In this document: in pieces, positions 1 through 6,792 of the stretch
How positions within the stretch are numbered: the first letter of the stretch is position 1
Layout of the letters: each line of letters starts with the position of its first letter
Source of the DNA: Microlunatus elymi
GTDB taxonomy: Bacteria; Actinomycetota; Actinomycetes; Propionibacteriales; Propionibacteriaceae
DNA: 64,000 nt
Assembly (NCBI RefSeq): GCF_007362775.1
Contig: NZ_CP041692.1
Coordinates: 186,001 to 250,000, forward strand
Direction of reading: 5' to 3'
The notes under the pieces: generated by a model
The model's input: only the letters and a program-made list of their open reading frames with translations
Databases searched by the model: none
What the model was told of the DNA's origin: nothing
Made by a program: the position numbers and the translations under genes

Positions 1-676
1 CAACACCCCCAACCTCGTGATCGCGATGACCGGGGAGCCGATCGAGTACCGGCGTCACCGGCTTCCGGGCAATGTCCGGATGGTCGGCTTCCAACCGTGG
101 GATCCGCCCGCACCGGGCCCGGACTACCTGCGCCAGGCGGGTGATCCGTGGATCCTGGTGACCTGCTCCACCGACTACCAGGGCGACGAATCACTGGCCC
201 AGGTCGTCGCCGCAGCGCTGGCCGGCCGACCGTACCGAGTGTTGATCACGTTGGCCGACAGCTACGGCAGGGTCGACCTCCCGACCGCACCCAACATCTT
301 CGTCGAGCGGTTCGCCCCACACGCCGCCGCGCTCCAGCACGCAGCCCTGGTGATCACCCACTCCGGCATGGGCATTGTCGGCAAGGCCACTCGAGCCGGA
401 GTTCCGGTGGTCGCGGTGCCGTTCGGGCGCGACCAGCCGGAGATCGCACGTCGCGTGGTCGAAGCCGGCACCGGCGTCCGACTACCGGCCGCACGGCTGA
501 CCACCGAGCGGGTTCGCACCGCGGTCCGAAGCGCCGTCGCCCTGCAGCCACGAGCCGCGCAGGTGGCCGCCCGACTCGCGCTGACCGATCCGGCCACCGA
601 CTTCGCCGATGCGGTCAGTGAACTGATCACCTCTGCACGGCCGACGTTGATCGGCCCGGCGGGCAGATCTGACTGA
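1..676 (+). CDS. Glycosyltransferase, GT1/MGT type (5' end outside window)
   Basis: This is the C-terminal part of a GT-B fold glycosyltransferase of the UDP-glycosyltransferase/macrolide glycosyltransferase type. The frame is already open at the first base, so the N-terminal acceptor domain lies upstream of the window. The visible part carries the family's nucleotide-sugar signature, THSGMGIVGKATRAGVPVVAVPFGRDQPE around window positions 357-440, in which the His-Ser-Gly stretch and the later Asp-Gln contact the donor sugar nucleotide. It probably moves an activated sugar onto a small acceptor in the cytoplasm; the acceptor cannot be told from the sequence. The protein ends at a TGA at 674-676, and the next gene is convergent, so it is the last gene of its unit. 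Confidence 0.85.
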   Translation, partial: NTPNLVIAMTGEPIEYRRHRLPGNVRMVGFQPWDPPAPGPDYLRQAGDPWILVTCSTDYQGDESLAQVVAAALAGRPYRVLITLADSYGRVDLPTAPNIFVERFAPHAAALQHAALVITHSGMGIVGKATRAGVPVVAVPFGRDQPEIARRVVEAGTGVRLPAARLTTERVRTAVRSAVALQPRAAQVAARLALTDPATDFADAVSELITSARPTLIGPAGRSD

Positions 677-719
677 CCATTGCCGCGTCGACGCGGTGAG
701 CCGGCTGTGGACTCGGCGG

Positions 720-1691
720 TCAGCGCGGCAGTTCGGCCGGCAGCCGCGGCGTGTACGGCGCCTCCAGCCGGGCGATCTCGGTCTCGGTCAGGTCAAGCTC
801 GACCGAGGCCAGCGCGTCGGCCAGGTGCTCTGGCTTGCTCATGCCGACGATCGGCGCGGTGACCACCGGGTTCGCACTCACCCAGGCCAGCGCCACCTGG
901 GCCGGTGCGACACCGCGTACCGCGGCAATGTCCAACACTGCTTGGACGATCTCGCGATCGCTGTCCTGGTAGAGGCTCTTGCCGAATTGATCGGTCTCCA
1001 GCCGTTGGGTGCTCTGATCCCAGGGCCGGGTCAGCCGACCGCGGGCCAGCGGACTCCACGGGATCAGCCCGACACCAAGATCATCACACAGCGGCAGCAT
1101 CTCCCGTTCCTCCTCGCGGGCGAGCAGGTTGTAGTGATCTTGCATGCTGACGAACGGCGTCCAACCCCCTGCCATGGCAACGTACTGCGCCTTGGAGAAC
1201 TGCCAGGCGTACATCGAGGAGGCGCCGAGGTAGCGAGCCTTGCCGGCCTTGACCACGTCGTGCAGCGCCTCCATGGTTTCCTCGATCGGTGTGATCGGGT
1301 CCCACCGATGGATCTGGTAGAGGTCGACGTAGTCGGTGCCGAGCCGGCGCAGCGAGTTGTCGATCTCCTGCAGAATCGCCTTGCGGGACAGGCCACCTCC
1401 GTTCGGTCCGTCGCTCATCCGGCCGTGCACTTTGGTGGCCAGCACGATGTTGTCCCGCTGAGCGAAGTCGCGCAACGCCCGGCCGGTGATCTCCTCACTG
1501 GTGCCGGCGGCGTACACGTTGGCGGTGTCGAAGAAGTTGATCCCGGCCTCGATCGCGTGCTGGATCAGATCGCGCGCTGCGTCCTCCTGCAGCGTCCACG
1601 GCCGTCCCTTCGCCGGATCCCCCCAGGACATGCAGCCCACACAGATCGGCGACACTTCCAGCCCGGTGTGGCCCAGCCGTACGTATTCCAT
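720..1691 (-). CDS. Aldo/keto reductase
   Basis: A cytoplasmic NADPH-dependent aldo/keto reductase of about 323 residues with the (beta/alpha)8 barrel layout. It begins MEYVRLGHTGLEVSPICVG, the classic opening of the potassium-channel-beta-like/YajO group, and has the catalytic Asp-Tyr context FFDTANVYAAGTSEE and the barrel motif DYVDLYQIHRWD. Three starts are possible (GTG at 1715, ATG at 1697, ATG at 1691). The ATG at 1691 is chosen because a GGGAG lies 6 bases upstream of it, whereas the same GGGAG abuts the 1697 ATG directly. It is a single-gene unit convergent with the glycosyltransferase. The substrate is unknown. Confidence 0.92.
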   Translation of the reverse strand: MEYVRLGHTGLEVSPICVGCMSWGDPAKGRPWTLQEDAARDLIQHAIEAGINFFDTANVYAAGTSEEITGRALRDFAQRDNIVLATKVHGRMSDGPNGGGLSRKAILQEIDNSLRRLGTDYVDLYQIHRWDPITPIEETMEALHDVVKAGKARYLGASSMYAWQFSKAQYVAMAGGWTPFVSMQDHYNLLAREEEREMLPLCDDLGVGLIPWSPLARGRLTRPWDQSTQRLETDQFGKSLYQDSDREIVQAVLDIAAVRGVAPAQVALAWVSANPVVTAPIVGMSKPEHLADALASVELDLTETEIARLEAPYTPRLPAELPR

Positions 1692-1814
1692 GATCATCTC
1701 CCGTCGCGATCGCACCCCTTTGCGCCCAACCTATTCCTTGCCCACCTCCCGCGTTCTCGCACCTGGGCGGGATCCGGCTGACGGAGCGTCGGCTGACGTG
1801 ACAGGATCGAAGTC

Positions 1815-2201
1815 ATGAGATGGCTCCTTCGGCTGCTGGTGAACGCGGCCGCGCTGGCGTTGGCGACCTGGCTGCTCAGCGGCATCACGTTGACCGGGGC
1901 GACAGACACCGACAAGGTGCTGATGATGCTGGCGGTGGCGCTGATCTTCGGCATCGTGAACGCGATCGTCAAGCCGCTGTTCAAGCTGGTGACGTTGCCG
2001 ATCCTGTTGCTCACGCTCGGTCTGTTCCTGCTGGTGATTAATGCGCTGATGTTGATGTTGACGTCGTGGTTGGCCGGATTGTTCAACCTGGGTTGGCATG
2101 TCGACGGTTTCTGGACCGCGGTGCTGGGCGCGTTGATCGTCTCGGTGGTGAGCTGGCTGCTGAACACGTTCATCCCGGACAAGCACGAGGAGCGGCGGTG
2201 A
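1815..2201 (+). CDS. Phage-holin-superfamily IV membrane protein
   Basis: A 128-residue, almost wholly hydrophobic protein of the 'phage holin family' common in actinobacterial chromosomes, despite the name not part of a prophage here. Four membrane segments can be read at about residues 5-25, 33-55, 58-82 and 96-118, and it ends with a short charged tail (PDKHEERR). The function is unknown in this family. Its TGA overlaps the GTG of the phosphatase gene, so the two are likely co-translated. That suggests a link, but no pathway is evident. Confidence 0.85.
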   Translation: MRWLLRLLVNAAALALATWLLSGITLTGATDTDKVLMMLAVALIFGIVNAIVKPLFKLVTLPILLLTLGLFLLVINALMLMLTSWLAGLFNLGWHVDGFWTAVLGALIVSVVSWLLNTFIPDKHEERR

Positions 2202-2686
2202 CCGGCTCGGAGCTGTCGGTGATCTTCGTCTGCTGGGGCAACATCTGCCGGTCCCCGATCGCCGAACGGGTCGCCGAGAAGTACGCCGCCGACGGGGGCC
2301 TGACCGGTGTCGCATTCAGCAGCGCCGCGACCAGCACCGAGGAGCTCGGCGAACCGATGGATCGGCGTGCGACCGAGGTGCTGCGCCGCCACGGCTATCG
2401 CACCGGTGATCATGTCGCGCATCAGATCCAGCCGTCCGAGCTCGCCGATGCGGATCTGGTGATCGCGATGGAGCCGCTACACATCGACCGGATGGGCCGG
2501 ATCGGCGACAGCAGCCGCGTCCGGTTGCTGACCGATTTCGATCCCGACGCCGAGCCGGGCTCGGGAGTGCCCGATCCCTGGTACGGCGGCCCGGAGGGCT
2601 TCGACGACACTCTGGCCGCGGTGGAGGCGGCCATGCCCGGCGTCCTTGATCAGGTACGAGACCTGCAACGGGACTCCGTACGCTGA
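2198..2686 (+). CDS. Low-molecular-weight protein-tyrosine phosphatase
   Basis: A 162-residue cytoplasmic LMW protein-tyrosine phosphatase. The P-loop VCWGNICRSP lies about 10 residues from the N-terminus, with the nucleophilic Cys and phosphate-binding Arg, and the general-acid loop DPWYGG is near the C-terminus. Both are diagnostic. The frame is open further upstream to 2066, but that part lies inside the holin-like gene. The GTG at 2198, sharing bases with the holin stop (GTGA) and preceded by GAGGAG, gives the expected family length and start. Likely substrates are phosphotyrosine proteins; arsenate reductase activity is less likely because the extra Cys residues of ArsC are not seen. Confidence 0.93.
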   Translation: MTGSELSVIFVCWGNICRSPIAERVAEKYAADGGLTGVAFSSAATSTEELGEPMDRRATEVLRRHGYRTGDHVAHQIQPSELADADLVIAMEPLHIDRMGRIGDSSRVRLLTDFDPDAEPGSGVPDPWYGGPEGFDDTLAAVEAAMPGVLDQVRDLQRDSVR

Positions 2687-2748
2687 CGCCGTTCCCAGCG
2701 ATCGCCCCCAGCTCCGATCCAGCCACCGGCTCCGGTCCAGCTGCCGGT

Positions 2749-3642
2749 TCAGGCGGCCAGGGCCAGCCGCTGCCTGATCCGCCAGGCCCGCAACCCGAGC
2801 GTCGGATCGTGTTCGGCCTCGGCGATCTTGGTCAATGCCGACACCAGCGGTCGGCCGCCGCAACGACGGGCGGCGGCGTCATCGGCGATCAGCTCGATCA
2901 GCAACCCGGTGGCCCGGCCCAGCTCACGTGCGGTCCGCGAGGTCGGCAGACAGGCCTGGTTGAGCACCGCCAGCCGGGAGAAGATCAGATGCCCACCTCG
3001 CAGATGCGCCCGCTCATGCTCCACCACCGCCCGCAGTTCGTCGGCCGACAACGCGAGGTCGAGCCCGGACGAAACGATCACCTCCGCTGACGCGCCCGAC
3101 TTGTCAGCGTTGGAAGGCGCCATGGCGCTCTGTGCCGCTGACAGGTCGGTGGCGTGGCGCCGGTGCAGGCCGCAGGCGATCAACCGGCGGCTGGTCACGT
3201 ACGTCACCGGGGTGCCGGCGATCAGCTCGCGCCGATAGCCCGCGCGGGCGACCAGTTCGTTCACCTCGGCCCGGATCCGTCGTTGCGCCAAGATCAACTT
3301 CTGGGTACGGGTGGCGACCAGGCTGATCAACGCGCCGCCGATCGCCAGCGCCGACCAGCCGATGATGCCGCCGACCACCCGCGTCGCCGGGCCGATCCAA
3401 TCGACCGCGCCGAAGCCGAACGAGTTGGCCAGGGTGTCGCCGTCGACCTGGATCCGCCAGCCTTCCCAGACCGCGACGGTGCCGGAGGCGACGGCCGCGG
3501 CGACACCGGTGAGGAACAGCAGGTACCACAGCGACAGACACAGCCGCGGATAGTGCACCCGCCAATGTCCGCGGGTCAGCAGCTGCGGGGCCGACACCAG
3601 CGTGATCACCGCGTACGCCGCCAGCGCGAGCGCGATGATCAT
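2749..3642 (-). CDS. M56 (BlaR1-like) membrane metallopeptidase with repeat-encoded insert
   Basis: A 297-residue membrane zinc peptidase of family M56/M48. There are membrane helices at about residues 1-20, 37-55 and 88-110, a zinc motif HERAH at 209-213, and a downstream acidic helix with IADDAAARR. It is coupled to the upstream BlaI gene by an ATGA overlap, the standard BlaI-BlaR arrangement in which the protease senses an envelope signal and removes the repressor. There is no penicillin-binding sensor domain. Residues about 166-183 (DLSAAQSAMAPSNADKSG) are encoded by a palindromic repeat of family A. The paralogue at 47815-48741 lacks this stretch at the equivalent point just before the protease motif. 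Confidence 0.88.
   Translation of the reverse strand: MIIALALAAYAVITLVSAPQLLTRGHWRVHYPRLCLSLWYLLFLTGVAAAVASGTVAVWEGWRIQVDGDTLANSFGFGAVDWIGPATRVVGGIIGWSALAIGGALISLVATRTQKLILAQRRIRAEVNELVARAGYRRELIAGTPVTYVTSRRLIACGLHRRHATDLSAAQSAMAPSNADKSGASAEVIVSSGLDLALSADELRAVVEHERAHLRGGHLIFSRLAVLNQACLPTSRTARELGRATGLLIELIADDAAARRCGGRPLVSALTKIAEAEHDPTLGLRAWRIRQRLALAA
3096..3149. repeat. Palindromic repeat family A, copy 1 (inside M56 gene)
   Basis: A 54-bp element with inverted ends CCGACTTGTCAG and CTGACAGGTCGG around a GGCGCCATGGCGC-like centre. It lies wholly inside the M56 peptidase gene and is read in frame as 18 codons without a stop. It closely matches the inverse of copy 3 at 29567-29624. The related copies are at 12853-12908, 38684-38737 and 61976-62090. 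Confidence 0.9.
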
Positions 3643-4052
3643 CCGCGGTCCTTGACTCCGCCGGACGAGTCGGCCCTGGAGCCGGGCCGGGTACGCCGCC
3701 GGTCCCTTCCCTCCAGGGCACGCCGCAACAGCTCGGCGTCGGCACGGTCCAGGTCGCCGGCGAATCGGAGCAGCACCGCCTGCCGGTCGCCGGTCGTCTC
3801 CAGTGACTGCAACATGTTCTCCACCGCATGGTCGGACTCGGACCGGGTCGCGGTGAAGGTGATGTTGGTCTTCGCATCCGAGCGCGTGACCAGGCCCTTG
3901 CGCCGCAGCCGGTCCAGCACCGTGAGCACGGTGGTGACGGCCGGCGCCGAACCCTCGAATCCCGCTTGGAGTTCCTTGGCCGTCCGCGGCGCGTCGGCGT
4001 CCCAGAGCAGCCGCATCACATCGGCCTCCAACTGGCCCCGATCCCGCGTCAC
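3639..4052 (-). CDS. BlaI/MecI/CopY family transcriptional repressor
   Basis: A 137-residue winged-helix repressor of the BlaI/MecI family. The recognition helix region reads TAKELQAGFEGSAPAVTTVLTVLDRLRRKGLV, and the C-terminal half (SDHAVENMLQSL) forms the dimer and cleavage segment. GTG at 4052 is chosen because GGAGG lies 7 bases upstream. The frame stays open to 4217, but that part has no family similarity and covers the CACGTG repeats. Its stop overlaps the start of the M56 peptidase gene. No TACTAC/GTAGTA operator of the kind seen at 49172-49220 is obvious here. Confidence 0.9.
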   Translation of the reverse strand: MTRDRGQLEADVMRLLWDADAPRTAKELQAGFEGSAPAVTTVLTVLDRLRRKGLVTRSDAKTNITFTATRSESDHAVENMLQSLETTGDRQAVLLRFAGDLDRADAELLRRALEGRDRRRTRPGSRADSSGGVKDRG

Positions 4053-4161
4053 CCGACAACCTCCGCTCGCTCCTGCCCGGCCGATCATACGGCGCCCCGC
4101 GCCAACTACGCGCTCCCGGCTCCGGCGCAGCCGGGGGTCGTCGGCCCGGCGCCGAAAGCCC

Positions 4162-4233
4162 GCACGTGCTGGAAAATACGGCCGAACCAACCCCGACCCG
4201 GCCCGAGAACCCAGCACGTGCTGGAAAGTTCGG
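4162..4233. repeat. Two direct repeats around CACGTG
   Basis: The motif GCACGTGCTGGAAAATACGG (4162-4181) recurs as GCACGTGCTGGAAAGTTCGG (4214-4233), 52 bases further on. Each copy holds a GCACGTGC palindrome. They fill the 209-base gap between the BlaI start and the end of the YhgE/Pip gene and could be a pair of regulator sites or a small dispersed repeat. Nothing else is visible in this gap. Confidence 0.55.
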
Positions 4234-4261
4234 GACGGGACCTAACCTCGAGCGGGGTGGG

Positions 4262-6733
4262 TCAGCCGACGGCGGGGACGATCGAGGGGGCAACCCGGCG
4301 GCGGACGACGGCCAGGATGCCGGCCACGGCACCGATCACCAGCCAGGCGATCAGTACGCCGATCTGGTCGCCGGCCGAGGAGCCGGTGATGATCGCCCGG
4401 GCACCGTCCAACGCCGGGGTGGTCGGCAGGTACGGCCGGATCACACCGAACAAGTCCGGCAGTGCGGTGGTCAGCGCACCCGCGGTGGCCAGCACCGCGA
4501 CCGCAAGCGAGACGAACCGTCCGATGCCGCCGAACCACGCCACCAGGGCATGGTTGACCACCGCGAACGCGATCGCCGCCAGCAGCGCGAAGCCCAACAG
4601 GCCGAACGTCCGCCCGACCGACAGGTCGAGCAGCACGCCCATCATCACCGACAGCACGACCGCCTGCGCGGCGCCGATGACGACGCCGGGAGCGATGCCT
4701 TCCAGCGCCAGCCGGAGTGACGACTTCGACGAGCCGAACGCGTCCCGCGGCACCGCCCGGACCACCAGGTAGGTGGCCAGCCCGCCGATCCACAGCGCCA
4801 GCGCCATCAACAGCGTGGTGGTCACCACGTTGGAGAAGAGCTCGTCGGACTGATCGGCGGCCACCGGCGCGCTGGCCACCTTGGCCAGCTGGGTGCGGTC
4901 GTTCTTGGAGTACGACGGCAGCTGGTCGGCCGCCTTCGCCAGCCCGTCGGCCAGGCTCTTGGTGCCGTCGGCCAACTGAGTGCCGCCGGTGTGCAGCTGG
5001 GTCAGCCCCTTGGTCAGCTGGGCCGAACCGGTGGCGGACTGTTTGGTGCCTGTCGCCAGTTGATCACCGGCGTCGGCGAGCTTGCCGGTGCCGTCGCTCA
5101 GCTTGGTCGCCCCGGAGCTCAACTGGGTGGCGCCCTTGCTGAGCTTGGCGGTGCCGTCGGCCAGTTTGCCGGTCGCGTCGTGGATGCCGGAGACGCCGGT
5201 CTGCAGCTGCTTCGCGCCGGCGGCCAGCTTGCCGACGCCGGTGCCGAGTTGATCACCGCTCTTGCTGATCGTGGTTCCGGAGGTGCCGAGCTTGGTGCCT
5301 CTGCTGGCCAGCTTCTCGCCGCCCTTGGTCAGCTTGGTGCCGGCCTGTTTCAGCTGCTTGAGGTCGCCGGTGCCTCCGGTCGAGGCCCCGGAGAGGCTCT
5401 TCTGCAGATCGGCCGATCCGCTGATGATCCTCTTGCCTGCTTCGGAGTTCGAGCCGACTCCCTGCTTGACGCCGGCGGCCGTGCCCTCGGCGCCGGTCTT
5501 CAATCCCTGTTGCATACCGGCGATGTAGGCCCCGCAGGTGGTCGCGTCCCAGCCCTGCTTGGTGCACATCGCCTGGATCTGTTGCTTGTTCCTCGATGCC
5601 GTCGGATCGGCCTGGTTGATCACGGCCTGGGATGCGCCGTCGGCTGCCTTGTCCACACCCTTGACGTAGCTCGACGTGCCGGCCGCGTACTGCGTCAACT
5701 GTCCGGTGGCCGCCGACGACTTCTGCATGCCCTTGATCAACTGGTTGACACCGCCGACGTACTGATCAACGCCGTCGGCGTAGCCCGACACACCGTCGGT
5801 GTACTTCTTCACGCCGTCGGCGTACTTGCCGACGCCCTTGGTGTATTTCGTCACCCCGGTGGAGGTCTGCTTGGCGCCCTTGCTGAAGTCGCCCATCGAC
5901 GTGTCCAGCTTGCCGACACCCTTGTCCAGCTTGGAAACTCCGCCGCTGGTCTGCTTCAACCCGGTGGCCAGTTGCTCGGCTCCGGTGGCCAGTTGGGTGG
6001 ACCCGGTGTCCGTCTGGTCGAGACCAGTGGACAGTTGCTTGGTTCCGTCGCCGAGTTGATCAAGACCGTTGGTCAGCTTCTGCGACCCGGCGGCCGACTT
6101 GCCGATCCCGTCGCTGAGCCGGCTGGCACCGTCGTTCAGCTTGTCCGCGCCGTCGGCCGATTTCTTCATCCCGGCAGAGGTCTGGTTGAAGCCGAGATAG
6201 AGGTTGTCCAGGTAGGACTTGGTCAGCTGATTGTTCATCGACGACACCGCAGCCGCGGAGATCGCCTGCGCGATCGCCGAGTCGGTCACCCCGGACACGT
6301 TCGAGGTGGCGATGTCGAGGGTCGCCTGTTCGGCCTTGTCCCCCGTGTTCTTCGAGTACGAGGTGGCGTCGGCGGAGAAGTTCTTCGGAATGGTGACCAC
6401 GGCCGCGTACTGACCGTCGGCCAGCCCGTCGGCGGCGTCATCGGAGTCGGTGATCACCCAGTCGAAGTTGTTCCGGTTCGCGTTGTCGTTCTTGGATCCG
6501 GCGTCCACCAGTCCACCGGCCAGCTGCCGTCCCAGCGGTACGGTCTGCCCGTTGATCTTGGCGCCGGCGTCGTTGTTCACGATCGCCGCCTGCACCTTGC
6601 CCCAACGCGAACTCGAATTCCAGGTGGCCGCCAGGAATCCTCCCGCGACGATCATCGGGACCAGCAGCACGCCGACCACCGACACCCAGCTCAGCCGCCG
6701 CTTGCCGGTCGTACGTTCAAGACGGAACATCAT
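4262..6733 (-). CDS. YhgE/Pip domain membrane protein
   Basis: An 823-residue protein of the YhgE/Pip family (ABC-2-type membrane fold, related to phage-infection protein). A first membrane helix (about 17-38) is followed by the YhgE signature AAIVNNDAG. A long external stalk at about residues 190-600 is built from repeats of the type KLSDGxxxLxxG, and about five C-terminal membrane helices run from about 635 to 810. The stalk is interrupted near residue 390 by a segment with two Cys (CTKQGWDATTC). The gene starts 59 bases downstream of the MMPL transporter on the same strand, so they form one operon. The role is envelope-related export or lipid handling by inference; the family has no settled function. 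Confidence 0.88.
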   Translation of the reverse strand: MMFRLERTTGKRRLSWVSVVGVLLVPMIVAGGFLAATWNSSSRWGKVQAAIVNNDAGAKINGQTVPLGRQLAGGLVDAGSKNDNANRNNFDWVITDSDDAADGLADGQYAAVVTIPKNFSADATSYSKNTGDKAEQATLDIATSNVSGVTDSAIAQAISAAAVSSMNNQLTKSYLDNLYLGFNQTSAGMKKSADGADKLNDGASRLSDGIGKSAAGSQKLTNGLDQLGDGTKQLSTGLDQTDTGSTQLATGAEQLATGLKQTSGGVSKLDKGVGKLDTSMGDFSKGAKQTSTGVTKYTKGVGKYADGVKKYTDGVSGYADGVDQYVGGVNQLIKGMQKSSAATGQLTQYAAGTSSYVKGVDKAADGASQAVINQADPTASRNKQQIQAMCTKQGWDATTCGAYIAGMQQGLKTGAEGTAAGVKQGVGSNSEAGKRIISGSADLQKSLSGASTGGTGDLKQLKQAGTKLTKGGEKLASRGTKLGTSGTTISKSGDQLGTGVGKLAAGAKQLQTGVSGIHDATGKLADGTAKLSKGATQLSSGATKLSDGTGKLADAGDQLATGTKQSATGSAQLTKGLTQLHTGGTQLADGTKSLADGLAKAADQLPSYSKNDRTQLAKVASAPVAADQSDELFSNVVTTTLLMALALWIGGLATYLVVRAVPRDAFGSSKSSLRLALEGIAPGVVIGAAQAVVLSVMMGVLLDLSVGRTFGLLGFALLAAIAFAVVNHALVAWFGGIGRFVSLAVAVLATAGALTTALPDLFGVIRPYLPTTPALDGARAIITGSSAGDQIGVLIAWLVIGAVAGILAVVRRRVAPSIVPAVG

Positions 6734-6792
6734 GCTTTCCCTTGCTCTGTTGCTTTTCTGTCGGTACGCGGTTGGTTGGTCTGCGCCGCGCT

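Noticed and set aside
1815-2201. Holin-like gene as a sign of a prophage
   Set aside because: No lysin, capsid, integrase or other phage gene lies nearby; the family is widespread in chromosomes.
4400-6300. Apparent tandem DNA repeats within the YhgE/Pip gene
   Set aside because: They follow codon periodicity of a repeated protein motif (KLSDGxxxLxxG) and are best explained as a protein stalk, not a satellite or CRISPR array.
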